Of a DNA stretch of 64,000 nucleotides, positions 26,123-35,187 are shown one piece after another. The translations under genes and the position numbers were made by a program. Within the stretch, counting starts at the first letter, position 1, and each line of letters begins with the position of its first letter. The stretch is from Telmatospirillum sp. J64-1 (GTDB lineage Bacteria > Pseudomonadota > Alphaproteobacteria > Rhodospirillales > Magnetospirillaceae): assembly GCF_006980715.1 (NCBI RefSeq), contig NZ_SBHN01000027.1:1-64000 (forward strand), written 5' to 3'. A model generated the notes under the pieces. That model was not told where the DNA came from. It made no database searches and saw nothing but the letters and a program-made list of their open reading frames with translations.

Positions 26123-26686
26123 ATGGCGACTCAGGACAAACCCACCCCCTCCGTCACGTCCAAACAAGGCCAGGAAATGGCGCATCCGCTGAGCGGCTTG
26201 CGCAACGAGATGGACCGTCTCTTCGACAATTTCCTGGTCAGCCCCTTCGGCCGCCGCATGTTCGATTTCGAACCGCTGCGCCAGACCGGAATCAGCCTCA
26301 CCGCCCTGGGCGAGATCACGCCGCATGTGGATGTGAAGGAAACCGACAAGGCCTTTGAAATCACCGCCGAGATGCCCGGCATCGACCCCAAGGACCTGGA
26401 TGTCAGCTTCGCCGACGGCGTGCTCACCATCAAGGGTGAGAAGCGCTCGGAAAAGGAAAGCGAACAAGCCAACTATCATCTCAGCGAACGCAGCTATGGC
26501 CGCTTCGAGCGGTCGTTCCGCCTGCCCGAGACGGTCGATACCGACAAGATCGACGCCTCCTGCGACAACGGCCTGCTGCTGATCGAGATCCCCAAGAAGG
26601 CCCAGCCCGAAAAGCAGGCGCGACGCATCGAAGTCGGCAGCGGATCGAAAAAGAGCCAAGTCCGGAAAAGCAGTGAGCATAACTGA
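26123..26686 (+). CDS. Small heat-shock protein, Hsp20/alpha-crystallin family
   Basis: A 187-aa ATP-independent holdase. The N-terminal arm (PLSGLRNEMDRLFDNFLV) precedes an alpha-crystallin domain from about residue 65 to 160: TPHVDVKETDKAFEITAEMP, then GVLTIKGEKR and the family signature FERSFRLPETVD, with DNGLLLIEIPK near the end. The C-terminal tail is basic. It binds unfolding proteins and keeps them refoldable. Very strong ribosome site (GGAGG). It stands alone, between a long regulatory gap and a small downstream hairpin. A CTTGAA at 26025 could be part of a heat-shock promoter but the -10 match is poor. Confidence 0.95.
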   Translation: MATQDKPTPSVTSKQGQEMAHPLSGLRNEMDRLFDNFLVSPFGRRMFDFEPLRQTGISLTALGEITPHVDVKETDKAFEITAEMPGIDPKDLDVSFADGVLTIKGEKRSEKESEQANYHLSERSYGRFERSFRLPETVDTDKIDASCDNGLLLIEIPKKAQPEKQARRIEVGSGSKKSQVRKSSEHN

Positions 26687-26732
26687 CCCCAAGAAGGAAG
26701 AACGGGGGCAATGACCGAAAAGAAGCCTTGAT

Positions 26733-26757
26733 GCGAGGCGGGTCCATTCCGCCTCGC
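26733..26757 (+). terminator. Hairpin after hsp20
   Basis: GCGAGGCGG (26733-26741) pairs perfectly with CCGCCTCGC (26749-26757) over a 7-nt loop, 46 bp after the hsp20 stop. There is no T-tract, so it may act as a 3' stability structure rather than a terminator. Confidence 0.45.
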
Positions 26758-26762
26758 AATCC

Positions 26763-27146
26763 TTGAAAGGGCGTCATGTCGTCGGCTGGTCGCTGGACCG
26801 GGCCGAACGGGCCCTTTTGCTCGAACGCTTTCCCCCGGCCTATCCGGACGTGATCGCCGATCACGTCACCCTGGCCGCCCGCGTCTCCAGGCAGGCCCCG
26901 CTTCCGTGCGAGACAAGCGGCGAAATCGTCGGCATAAGCAATGACGGGAACGGTGTTCAGGCCCTGGTGGTGAGGATTGGCGGCACCACCGACCGCCCGG
27001 ACGGCAGCACCTATCACATCACCTGGTCGCTCGACCGATCCAAGGGACGGCGGCCGGTGGAAAGCAACGACGTCATTGCTAGGCTGGGCTGGGAGGCCCT
27101 GCCCGAAGCCCTGCCCCTGACGCTCAGGCCCGCGCGTTTTCCCTGA
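26763..27146 (+). CDS. Small 2H-phosphoesterase-like protein
   Basis: A 127-aa protein starting at TTG 26763; no in-frame ATG is available. Two histidine motifs, HVTL (34-37) and HITW (85-88), fit the pattern H-hydrophobic-T-hydrophobic that defines the 2H phosphoesterase superfamily, whose members cut or form RNA 2',3'-cyclic phosphate and related ends. The motif spacing (51 residues) is shorter than in most LigT-type enzymes, so this may be a minimal or divergent member. It is 14 bp upstream of a HAD nucleotidase, probably the same operon. Function in RNA or nucleotide end processing is inferred. Confidence 0.6.
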   Translation: MKGRHVVGWSLDRAERALLLERFPPAYPDVIADHVTLAARVSRQAPLPCETSGEIVGISNDGNGVQALVVRIGGTTDRPDGSTYHITWSLDRSKGRRPVESNDVIARLGWEALPEALPLTLRPARFP

Positions 27147-27160
27147 CCCGAGAAGGCCCC

Positions 27161-27640
27161 ATGCCCAGATTGTTTCTCGATTGCGATGGCGTCCTGGCCG
27201 ATTTCGATTCCTATGCCGCCCGGCTGTTCGGCATGCCGCCGCGCCAGTTCGAGCAGAAGCACGGCCCCAAGCGATTCTGGAGCAAGATCGCCGCCCACGA
27301 GGACTTCTTCTACAAGCTGCCGCTGATGCCCGATGCGCGGGCGCTGTGGGATGCCGTGGCGCATCTCCACCCGGTCATCCTGACGGGTCTGCCGCGCGGC
27401 GACTGGGCTGCCCCGCAGAAGATGCGCTGGGCGCAGAAGCATTTCCCCGAGGCCCGGATGATCACGACCATGGCGCGGGCCAAGCGCGAACACATGGAAA
27501 ATCCCGGCGACGTGCTGGTCGACGACCTGCTGAAATACAAAGGGCTGTGGGAAGAAGCGGGCGGCGTCTTCGTCCATCACCGCAACACGGAAACCACCCT
27601 GAAGAAGCTGAAAGAACTGGGCTTCGACATCCGGGACTAA
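27161..27640 (+). CDS. HAD-superfamily phosphatase, NT5C (5'-nucleotidase)-like
   Basis: A 159-aa compact HAD hydrolase. Motif I is LDCDGVLADF (nucleophile Asp7, acid Asp9), motif II VILTGLP, basic AKREH region for motif III, and motif IV DVLVDDLLKYK. The small alpha-helical cap (FGMPPRQFEQKHGPKRFW) fits the deoxyribonucleotidase/NT5C group. It should dephosphorylate nucleotides or a nucleotide-like end. It follows the 2H-like gene by 14 bp, suggesting the two act on successive phosphates of one substrate. Confidence 0.85.
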   Translation: MPRLFLDCDGVLADFDSYAARLFGMPPRQFEQKHGPKRFWSKIAAHEDFFYKLPLMPDARALWDAVAHLHPVILTGLPRGDWAAPQKMRWAQKHFPEARMITTMARAKREHMENPGDVLVDDLLKYKGLWEEAGGVFVHHRNTETTLKKLKELGFDIRD

Positions 27641-28008
27641 AGACCAGGATCAGAGCCCTTCACTCCTGCCCCGGCGGGACCGCCTTCACGCGACGTCTTG
27701 AAGGTACAAGAACTCCTGCGGCGAGTTCTCCTCTTCCCCCGGTTATGATCCTTTCTCCCGGAGAATCAGCGAAGAGTATATAAAACCTCCACCTCTATAC
27801 CTTTGGAACATTCCGAAAGGACAAAAGGCAACAACTCTCCGGATCGGTAAATACCAACGGCCCCCACCACACTCTTAATTCCACGACTTTACCGCCCGCA
27901 TAGTAGTTCAATCGTCGATTGGCACATAGCATATGCAGAGCGACCCTTAACGGCACGGAGTCTTGGCGTGCCAATCTTCCTGACCGACCCGTTCATGTGG
28001 GGGCGTAG
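27641..28008. other. Intergenic region upstream of the exopolysaccharide cluster
   Basis: A gap of 368 bp, less GC-rich than its surroundings. It contains a small inverted repeat GAACTC-N7-GAGTTC near 27710 and an AT-rich stretch near 27775-27800. It presumably holds the promoter of the wzc-like gene. No ORF with good coding character and no RNA gene was recognised. A TTGGCAC at 27919 is not a sigma54 site because the spacing is wrong. Confidence 0.5.
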
Positions 28009-30102
28009 ATGAGAGAAGCCATCAGTCTAGCCAATCTATCGCGTACATTCTGGCGACGGAAGAGCCTGATCTTCGCGGCGGCCGTCCTGGGATCGTGCGC
28101 TATGCTGGCGGCATGGCAGGTGATGCCCAAGTCCTATACCGCCAAGGGCATGATCCTGGTGAAATCAGACGAAATCGCGGTGAAGGAACTGCAAGGCACC
28201 TTTTCGGCCGTCGCCGTGGACCTGCCTCTGGTCCGCAGTCAGGCCGAAGCCCTTCAGTCCGAGGGCCTGATCCGTCAGGTGGTCCAGCAGCTGCGCCTTC
28301 ACGAAGACCCCGATTTCAATCCGCCCCCGCCGGCCTGGAGGGCTTGGCTCGAAGAACGCCTGAGCTTCGCCTCCACCGCCTCCGGTCCCGTCGATCCAGT
28401 CGCCGCCGTAGCCGACGATATCCGCAAGTCCCTGACCGCCATGACCGACGGACGCAGCTATGTCGTCCATGTCGAATACAAGGGCAAGGACCCGGAAAAG
28501 AGCGCCCTTCTCGTCAACACCCTCATGGAAAACTACCTGCAGACCCAGATCTCCGGACGGCGCAGCGCCAGCGAGGCCTTCAACGAAGAGCTGTCCCAGC
28601 GTCTGGCCGTACTGCGGACGAAGGTGGACGAGGCGGAGAGCCGCGTCCGCGCCTTCCGCCGCGAGCACAGCCTCGTCGCCTCGCCCCTGGGTGGATCGGT
28701 GGACGTGCAGAGCGTCAGCGAATTGAACACGCGCTTGGCTGCGGCCCGCGCCGAACGCGCCGAAGCCGAGGCCCGCTACCAGCAGGCCCTCGCCGCCGCC
28801 AGGACCAGCAGCACCTCGTCCGCCGAGGTCCTGGCCTCGCCGGTCATCCTGGCCCTGCGCGAGGCCGAGGCCAAGCTGATCGAGGACCGCGCCGAACTGG
28901 CCGCCCGCTTCACCCCCGGCCATGCCCGGCTGGCCTCGGTGGAAACCCAATTGGCCGATATCCGTGCCCGTATCCAGGACGAGGCGGCGGACATCATTGC
29001 CTCGCTGGGCCATCAGGCCCAGGTCGCCCGCGCGCGCGAGCAGGAACTGAACAGCCTGATCGCCTCGCTGCACAGCGAAGCGAATGAAAGCACCGGCGCC
29101 GCCGACGAACTGCGCGCGCTGGAAGAGGAAGCCAAGGCGCATCGCCAGATCTACGAAGCCTTCCTGACCAGCGCCGAACAGGCCGGCAGCGCCCAGGCCG
29201 TCGCCCGCGCCGATGCCAACGTCATCTCCTGGGCCCTGGCCCCCGTCAAGCCCGCCGGTCCCGGCCCCGCCACGCTGGCGATCTTTGCCGGTCTGGGCAG
29301 CATGATGCTGGCCTTCGGCGGCGTGATGGGGCGCGAAGTGCTGGCCGATCGCGGCTTCAACTCGCTCGAGGAAGTGGCCGCGCTGACCGGCCTGCCCGCC
29401 CTGGCCGCCGTCCCGGCCTTGACCAAGCGCCAGCAATCACCGGCGCGCTATGTGGTGGCGCAGCCCAATTCCTCGCTGGCCGAGACCATCCGCTGGTCGC
29501 TGGCCCCCTTGGAACCGCGCGAGGTGTTGGAAAGCGCCGGGCGCACCATCCTCGTCACCTCGGCCCTGGCGGGCGAAGGCAAGACCACCTATGCCGCCTC
29601 GCTGGGCCGCCTGATGGCCCAGGACAGCCGCCGCGTGCTGCTGATCGAATGCGACCTGCGCCGTCCCAATCTGCGCCGGACGGTGGGGGGCGACCAGCCC
29701 TATCACCTGCAGGACATCCTGGAACGCAATTGCGAACTGCACGAGGCGCTGAACGTCGATCCCGCCTCCGGCTTGCATTTCATCACCGGCCGCCGCCAGA
29801 CCACCAATCCCCAGTCGCTTCTGCAATCAGAAGCCTTCCAGGCGCTACTGCGCGACGCCCGGCGCCATTACGACCACATCATCATCGATTCACCCCCGGT
29901 CATGCACGTCTTCGACCCGATGATCCTGGCCCGCTATGCCGATTCCGTGGTGGTGGTGATCCGCAAGGGATTCGCCCCCCGCCGGGATGTCGGCGAGATG
30001 CTGCGCCGCCTTTCCAGCGCCACCAGCGCCAGCGTCGGAGCGGTGCTGATGCGCGCAGACGGCAAGACCTGGGATAAGGGGATCTATAATGGCTACAACT
30101 GA
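28009..30102 (+). CDS. Polysaccharide co-polymerase / BY-type tyrosine autokinase (Wzc/GumC-like)
   Basis: A 697-aa inner-membrane protein that controls exopolysaccharide chain length and export. N-terminal Wzz domain after a membrane segment (residues ~22-40), then a long periplasmic coiled coil (about 185-390), a second membrane segment (about 420-440), and a cytoplasmic BY-kinase: Walker A ALAGEGKTT (about 520), Walker A' LIECDLRRPN (about 545), Walker B IIIDSPPV (about 624). The C-terminus ends IYNGYN with only two Tyr, far fewer than the Tyr cluster of E. coli Wzc. It overlaps the next gene by 14 bp. Confidence 0.93.
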   Translation: MREAISLANLSRTFWRRKSLIFAAAVLGSCAMLAAWQVMPKSYTAKGMILVKSDEIAVKELQGTFSAVAVDLPLVRSQAEALQSEGLIRQVVQQLRLHEDPDFNPPPPAWRAWLEERLSFASTASGPVDPVAAVADDIRKSLTAMTDGRSYVVHVEYKGKDPEKSALLVNTLMENYLQTQISGRRSASEAFNEELSQRLAVLRTKVDEAESRVRAFRREHSLVASPLGGSVDVQSVSELNTRLAAARAERAEAEARYQQALAAARTSSTSSAEVLASPVILALREAEAKLIEDRAELAARFTPGHARLASVETQLADIRARIQDEAADIIASLGHQAQVARAREQELNSLIASLHSEANESTGAADELRALEEEAKAHRQIYEAFLTSAEQAGSAQAVARADANVISWALAPVKPAGPGPATLAIFAGLGSMMLAFGGVMGREVLADRGFNSLEEVAALTGLPALAAVPALTKRQQSPARYVVAQPNSSLAETIRWSLAPLEPREVLESAGRTILVTSALAGEGKTTYAASLGRLMAQDSRRVLLIECDLRRPNLRRTVGGDQPYHLQDILERNCELHEALNVDPASGLHFITGRRQTTNPQSLLQSEAFQALLRDARRHYDHIIIDSPPVMHVFDPMILARYADSVVVVIRKGFAPRRDVGEMLRRLSSATSASVGAVLMRADGKTWDKGIYNGYN

Positions 30103-31255
30103 CCTGAAGCGGTCATCGGAACAAGTGAAGGGAAGTGCCGTCCCGGACGGCCTTCCGCACCTTCCGAGCGCAACAGTGATCATCATCTGCTACAATTACG
30201 CCCATTACGTCCGCTTCGCCATCGACAGCGCCCTGGCGCTGGATTATCCGGACAAGGAAGTCATCGTCGTCGACAACGGCTCGACCGACAATTCCCGCGC
30301 CGTCATCGAAAGCTACGGCGACCGCATCCGCAGGATCATCATCGAGCACAACGAAGGCCCCATTCCCGCCTTCAACGCCAGTTTCCGGGCGGCCAAGGGC
30401 GACATGATCTATTGGCTGGATGCCGACGACGTGGTGGCGCCCGATGCCCTGTTGCAGGCCGCGCCGCTGATCGGGCGGGGCGATGTGCCGAAGGTGCAGT
30501 TCCGCCTGGAAGCCTTCGACGGCCAGGGGCGTTCCCTCGGCACCTCCTATCCCAACTATCCGGACAATCTGACCCCGGACAAGGTGCTCAAGGACGTGCT
30601 GACCACCGCCCTCTATCCTTGCCCGCCGACGACCGGCAACATCTATGCCCGCTGGTTCCTGGAAAAGCTCATCCCCTTGCCGACCGACGTCTTCGACGGG
30701 GCCGACGGGGCCTTCAACACCGTCGCTCCCCTCTACGGCAAGGTCGAGACCATCAATCGCGTGCTGGCCTACAACCGTTCCCATGACGGCAATTACTGGG
30801 GACAGGGCCATCTCAAGCCCGAGATGTTCAAGGTCATGATCAAGCATGATCTGGCGCGCGAGGCCAAGCTGCGCGAATACCTGGAACAAACCGGCAGCCT
30901 CTACAAACTGCCCAAGGGCCGCCTGAACGACCGCGCGGTACTGCATCTGCAATACCGCCTGTCGTCGCTGCGCCTGCTGCCCGAACAGCATGTCGTGCCC
31001 GACGACACCGTCCCGGCGCTACTGCTGAAAGGGCTGCGTGCCTGCGCCACCTCGCCCAATATCAAGTTCATGCAACGCCTGCTGGCCGCTGCCTGGTTCA
31101 TCGGCATGGCCCTCGCCCCCCGGCCGCTGACGAAGCAGCTGGCCGTCCTGCGCTTCAATTCCTTCGCCCGCCCGCGCCTGCTGACGCGCCTGCTGCGCAG
31201 CCTCGGCGTGGTCGCCCCCGGGCGTCAGGTCCCCCCGGCCAGCCCCTCGCTTTAA
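30089..31255 (+). CDS. Family 2 glycosyltransferase
   Basis: A 388-aa GT-A enzyme. The opening domain has IICYNYAHYVRFAIDSAL, VDNGSTDNS and the metal-binding DADD (LDADDVVAPDALL), all standard for GT2. The C-terminal part is mixed hydrophobic and basic, suggesting membrane association. It adds a sugar to a lipid-linked exopolysaccharide repeat unit in the cytoplasm. The ATG at 30089 lies inside the end of the wzc-like gene. A bidirectional terminator follows. Confidence 0.9.
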   Translation: MATTDLKRSSEQVKGSAVPDGLPHLPSATVIIICYNYAHYVRFAIDSALALDYPDKEVIVVDNGSTDNSRAVIESYGDRIRRIIIEHNEGPIPAFNASFRAAKGDMIYWLDADDVVAPDALLQAAPLIGRGDVPKVQFRLEAFDGQGRSLGTSYPNYPDNLTPDKVLKDVLTTALYPCPPTTGNIYARWFLEKLIPLPTDVFDGADGAFNTVAPLYGKVETINRVLAYNRSHDGNYWGQGHLKPEMFKVMIKHDLAREAKLREYLEQTGSLYKLPKGRLNDRAVLHLQYRLSSLRLLPEQHVVPDDTVPALLLKGLRACATSPNIKFMQRLLAAAWFIGMALAPRPLTKQLAVLRFNSFARPRLLTRLLRSLGVVAPGRQVPPASPSL

Positions 31256-31351
31256 CCTCGAAGAAGGATGGGCAGCATGAAAGGGGCGGGACACATCCCC
31301 GCCCTCTTGCCCATTGGCCCTCCCCGCTTCCGGAAACATCCCCCATGACGA

Positions 31352-31385
31352 AAAAGGGGCGGCCTCCGCAGAGACCGCCCCTTTT
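31352..31385. terminator. Bidirectional terminator between convergent EPS genes
   Basis: AAAAGGGGCGG (31352-31362) pairs with CCGCCCCTTTT (31375-31385) around a 12-nt loop. The A and T tracts on each side make it work for the + strand glycosyltransferase unit and the - strand manC unit. Confidence 0.85.
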
Positions 31386-31403
31386 CCGGTCCTCTTTCCT
31401 CCG

Positions 31404-32825
31404 TCAGATCCGTCCGAAGGTATCGGCGATCCGCACGATATCGTCCTCGCCCAGGTAGGACCCGGACTGCACCTCGATCAGGTTCAGCGGGATCTTGCCG
31501 GGATTCTCCAGGCAATGGATGGCCCCCAGGGGAATGTAGACGGATTCGTTTTCCCGGACGATCTGGACCTGGTCGTCGCGCGTCACCAAGGCGGTGCCGT
31601 TGACCACCACCCAATGCTCGGCCCGATGGTAGTGCTTCTGCACGGACAGCTTGGCGCCGGGCTTGACCTGCAGGCATTTGACCTGGAAACGCTCGCCGAT
31701 ATCCAAGACCTGGTACCAGCCCCAGGGACGATAAACGCGGCGGTGAGTCGCGACTTCCTCGCGGCTGTCCTTGCGCAGCCGCTCGACCACCGCCTTGACC
31801 GACTGGGCCTGATCGCGCCGCGTCACCAGCACCGCATCGGCGGTGACCACCACCGCCAGGTCCTCGACGCCGGATACCACCGTCAGCAGGCCTTCGCTCC
31901 GCACCAGGCAGCCTTGGGCTCCATCCGTCAGCACGTCGCCCGACACCACATTGCCAGCCTCGTCCTTGTCGCCGACGGCCCAGATCTCGGACCAAGCGCC
32001 CACATCGGTCCAGCCGATCTCCACCGGCACGACGGCTGCCTGCGCCGTCCGTTCCATCACCGCATGGTCGATGGAGATGGAAGGGCAGCGCGAGAAGGCT
32101 TCGCCTTCCAGGCGCAGGAAGTCGAGATCGGGGGCCGCACCTTCGAGGGCGGCCCGGGCCGCCTCGGCGACATCCGGCGCATGGCGTTTCAGTTCGGCCA
32201 GGAAGATATCGGCGCGGAACAGGAACATGCCCGAATTCCACAGGACGCCGCCCTTGGCCAGCATGCTCTGGGCATGTTCAAGATCCGGCTTCTCGACGAA
32301 ACCGTCCACATGGAACACGCCCTCCCGCCCCTCCAGGGCTTCGCCCTGCCGGATATAGCCATAGCCGGTTTCGGGGCGGCTCGGCGCGATGCCGAAGGTG
32401 ACCAGCCTGCCCGCTTCGGCGGCCGGCCGGGCGCGACGGACGGCATCGTGGAAGCCCGCCACGTCGCGAACGAGATGGTCCGACGGCAGGACCAGCAGCA
32501 AAGCCCCCGGATGGCGCGCTTCGGCCAGCAAGGCGGCGACCGCCGCGGCCGGAGCGGTGTTGCGCCCCTCGCTTTCCAGGACCAGGGCGATGGGTTCGAC
32601 GCCGATCTGGCGCATCTGCTCGGCCACCAGGAAACGGTGCTCGGCATTGGCGACCACCATCGGCGCGTCGAACAGCCCCTCGCCGCAGCAGCGCAGGACG
32701 GTTTCCTGCATCATGCTGCGTTCCGAGACCAGGGGCAGGAATTGCTTGGGATAGGCCTCACGCGACAGCGGCCACAGGCGCGTGCCGGACCCGCCGCTGA
32801 GAATGACCGGGATGATATCGTGCAT
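31404..32825 (-). CDS. manC: Mannose-1-phosphate guanylyltransferase / mannose-6-phosphate isomerase
   Basis: A 473-aa bifunctional type II enzyme that makes GDP-mannose for exopolysaccharide synthesis. N-terminal pyrophosphorylase signature SGGSGTRLWPLSREAYPKQF near residues 10-30, FVEKPD in the middle. C-terminal cupin (PMI) domain with VYRPWGWYQVLD and QKHYHRAEHWVVV, where the His residues bind metal. Start at ATG 32825; the longer ORF start is inside the preceding gene. It begins 1 bp after the preceding glycosyltransferase stop codon, so the three minus-strand genes (GH16, GT4, manC) form one operon. Confidence 0.95.
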   Translation of the reverse strand: MHDIIPVILSGGSGTRLWPLSREAYPKQFLPLVSERSMMQETVLRCCGEGLFDAPMVVANAEHRFLVAEQMRQIGVEPIALVLESEGRNTAPAAAVAALLAEARHPGALLLVLPSDHLVRDVAGFHDAVRRARPAAEAGRLVTFGIAPSRPETGYGYIRQGEALEGREGVFHVDGFVEKPDLEHAQSMLAKGGVLWNSGMFLFRADIFLAELKRHAPDVAEAARAALEGAAPDLDFLRLEGEAFSRCPSISIDHAVMERTAQAAVVPVEIGWTDVGAWSEIWAVGDKDEAGNVVSGDVLTDGAQGCLVRSEGLLTVVSGVEDLAVVVTADAVLVTRRDQAQSVKAVVERLRKDSREEVATHRRVYRPWGWYQVLDIGERFQVKCLQVKPGAKLSVQKHYHRAEHWVVVNGTALVTRDDQVQIVRENESVYIPLGAIHCLENPGKIPLNLIEVQSGSYLGEDDIVRIADTFGRI

Positions 32826-32826
32826 G

Positions 32827-34041
32827 TCAGTCCCTTTCCGCCTGGGAATCCAGGTCCAGCAACAGATCGTCATTCCGCGACGTCACCTCTGCCGGGCCCA
32901 TGCGCCGATAGACCTTCTCGGTCAGGCGGCCGATATCGGCCCAACTGGGGATGGAGCGGCGCAGGGCGCGCACCCCCTCGCCCAGATATTCGCGCAATTC
33001 GTCATCCTCGACCATCCTGAACAACGAAGCCGCGAGTTCATCCACATCGCCCGAAGGCACCAACAGGGCATGACGGCCCTCTTCCAGCATCTCCTCGAAA
33101 CAGCCCAGCCGCGAAGCGACGATGGGCCGCCCGACCGAAAGCGCCGTCATCAGGACACCGCTGGCGTCGATTTCCCGGTAAGGAAAGACCAGCAGGTCGG
33201 CCCGGCGGAACAGCCCCAGCATTTCCGCCTCCTCGACAAAGCGGAAATCGAAGGTGAAGCGGTCGTAAACGCCCAATTCCCTGGCGCGGGCGACCAAGCC
33301 CTCGGTGGGGATGTAGGACTTGCCGACGACGCGGATGCGGCAGCGGCTGCGGGCCCGTTCGGGCATGCGCGCCACCGCCTCGATCAGCAGGTCGACGCCC
33401 TTGTAGGGCTTGATCTTGCCGAATTGCAGGATCTCCACCGGATCGTCCGGCATGCGGACGGGCGCCTCGGCCGCGTCGGCGGGAGCCGGGCCGTCATGCA
33501 GCAGGCCATGCGGAATGATGGTAATGCGGTTCTCGCTGACGCCATGCTGGACCAGGCGGTTCCGGGCCCTTTCGGTATGGACGATGACCTGCTCGAAGGC
33601 GCGGATGATCTCCATCATGCCCATCGTCTGCACGCGCGGCACCGGCGCATTGTTGAAGGGCTGGGAATCGTGCACCGTCAGGACCAGCGGCGCGATGCGG
33701 CGCAGCGCCGGCAGGAAGCGCTTGTCGACCGCCGGAAGCGGCGTCCATTGCATGTGGATCACGTCCGGGCGCCATTCCTCCAGCGCCGCTACCAGATGCC
33801 GCATGGATAGGATATGCCCGATTCCCTTGGCCGCCAGGAAGGCAGGACGCGGCAGGCGCTGTGCCCATGGCCGGGCGAGGCGAGGATAGAAAAGCTGGCG
33901 CAGACGCGGCCCGGCGGTTTCGCCCGGCCCCAATACCTTGCCGAAAATCTGCACGTCATGGCCATTGGCGGCCAAACCCGCCGCCAATTCGCTGTCATAG
34001 GGCCAGGTGAACAGCGACGGGTCGATGATCGCTACCCTCAT
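32827..34041 (-). CDS. GT4-family glycosyltransferase of the EPS cluster
   Basis: A 404-aa GT-B enzyme: N-terminal Rossmann half (MRVAIIDPSLFTWPYDSELA), C-terminal donor half with LQFGKIKPYKGVDLLIEAV and VFPYREIDASGVLMTALSVG, the acidic motif region that binds the nucleotide sugar. With manC as its operon partner, GDP-mannose is a reasonable donor guess. The ribosome site GGCGGAG precedes the start, and the GH16 stop directly abuts the start codon. Confidence 0.92.
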   Translation of the reverse strand: MRVAIIDPSLFTWPYDSELAAGLAANGHDVQIFGKVLGPGETAGPRLRQLFYPRLARPWAQRLPRPAFLAAKGIGHILSMRHLVAALEEWRPDVIHMQWTPLPAVDKRFLPALRRIAPLVLTVHDSQPFNNAPVPRVQTMGMMEIIRAFEQVIVHTERARNRLVQHGVSENRITIIPHGLLHDGPAPADAAEAPVRMPDDPVEILQFGKIKPYKGVDLLIEAVARMPERARSRCRIRVVGKSYIPTEGLVARARELGVYDRFTFDFRFVEEAEMLGLFRRADLLVFPYREIDASGVLMTALSVGRPIVASRLGCFEEMLEEGRHALLVPSGDVDELAASLFRMVEDDELREYLGEGVRALRRSIPSWADIGRLTEKVYRRMGPAEVTSRNDDLLLDLDSQAERD

Positions 34042-34926
34042 TCAACTCCGCCTTTCATCTGTCGCATCCCGCGCAAAGGCGCGGACGTAATCGATCTCGA
34101 ACACGCCGGGAAACGGCGTGGTCTCGTCCGGGTCTGGAATCCAATAGGGGTCGTGGCTGCCGAGTGCGAGATTGGCCAGCAGGTACATCTCCTCATGCAC
34201 CAGGTTCGGCTGCCGAAAGGTTTCGCGGCCATCGACGAAGAAGGAAATCCGTTCGGGGGTCCATTCGCAGGCATAGACATGGAAGCGGGAAATATCGCCG
34301 CCGATATCCACCCAGCCCTGCTCGCCGGTATCGTCCATGCCGATGACCCCCTGGTGAACTTCGCGCGGGCGGATGCCCGATCCTTCGAAGATGTCGATCT
34401 CGGGCGGCCAGCCGCCATGCTTGGACATCATCCAGAAAGCCGGCCAGAAGCCGCGCCCCAGGGGCATCCGGGCGCGCATCTCGAACCAGCCGTATTTCTG
34501 CCAGAAGCTGTTTTCCGTGGTGATGCAGCCCGAGATGTAGCGGGCTCCGTCCAGATGGGGCAGCAAGTCCCGGGGCGTCGGCATGGCGGAAATCCGCAGC
34601 ACGCTGTCGGCGATGTGAAAGGGCTGCAATCCCAGCGGCCACCCCGCCCGTCCGGCGAAATCGGGATCGACGTAGATCTGCTTTTCCTCGTTGATCACCG
34701 TCCAGCGGTCATGACGATAGCGCGAACGCCATCCGGTCCCGCCGTTGCGGCCGCGTATCCCATGCTCGTTGATGCGTGTCAGGTCCGGATCGTCGAAGTG
34801 ATCCTCGAAGACGAGGCGATAGCCGGGACGGGGCGGCCGGGCCGCCGCATGGCCCGACACGGCCGTCAGGCCGGCAGCCGCCGCCGATGCCATGAAGGCC
34901 CTGCGGGTCATGGATGTACGGAACAT
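34042..34926 (-). CDS. Glycoside hydrolase family 16, Tat-exported
   Basis: A 294-aa predicted secreted glycanase. The N-terminus has a twin-arginine signal (MTRRAFMASAAAAGLTAVSG). The GH16 beta-jelly-roll active site EIDIFE gives Glu176, Asp178 and Glu181 (nucleophile and acid/base). Such enzymes cut beta-1,3 or beta-1,4 glycans; within an EPS operon (compare ExoK/ExsH in rhizobia) it would trim or release the polymer. First gene of the minus-strand operon with a GT4 and manC. Substrate specificity cannot be read from the motif. Confidence 0.92.
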   Translation of the reverse strand: MFRTSMTRRAFMASAAAAGLTAVSGHAAARPPRPGYRLVFEDHFDDPDLTRINEHGIRGRNGGTGWRSRYRHDRWTVINEEKQIYVDPDFAGRAGWPLGLQPFHIADSVLRISAMPTPRDLLPHLDGARYISGCITTENSFWQKYGWFEMRARMPLGRGFWPAFWMMSKHGGWPPEIDIFEGSGIRPREVHQGVIGMDDTGEQGWVDIGGDISRFHVYACEWTPERISFFVDGRETFRQPNLVHEEMYLLANLALGSHDPYWIPDPDETTPFPGVFEIDYVRAFARDATDERRS

Positions 34927-34994
34927 GGGATGGCCTCGGCCGTGGAAAGGGAAAAAGCGCCAAGCATCTCTCCACGACCACTACCATACAGAGA

Positions 34995-35006
34995 GCAAAT
35001 ATTTGC
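34995..35006. promoter_or_regulatory. Perfect 12-bp palindrome between divergent EPS operons
   Basis: GCAAATATTTGC is a perfect palindrome in the gap between the divergent GH16 and Wzx-like genes. It could bind a dimeric regulator acting on both, but no regulator gene is close. Confidence 0.3.
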
Positions 35007-35187
35007 GAAGTCTTCGGTTTTAGCCCATTCGCCTCCTTCCTATTCAGAAGGATTGCCCGAGTTTTCTTCCCTCCTGCCCACACGAAGCAGGGCTATCCGT
35101 TAAAACCGCAGGTGTGAGCGACTCGGCTAGATGTAGCCGCCCTATCCGAACCGTATGTTGCCTCTGTCTCCCCAACACGGAAGTAAG

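Noticed and set aside
27919-27937. TTGGCAC...ATGCA as a sigma54 promoter before the wzc-like gene
   Set aside because: The distance between GG and GC is 12 bases, not 10, which RpoN does not tolerate.
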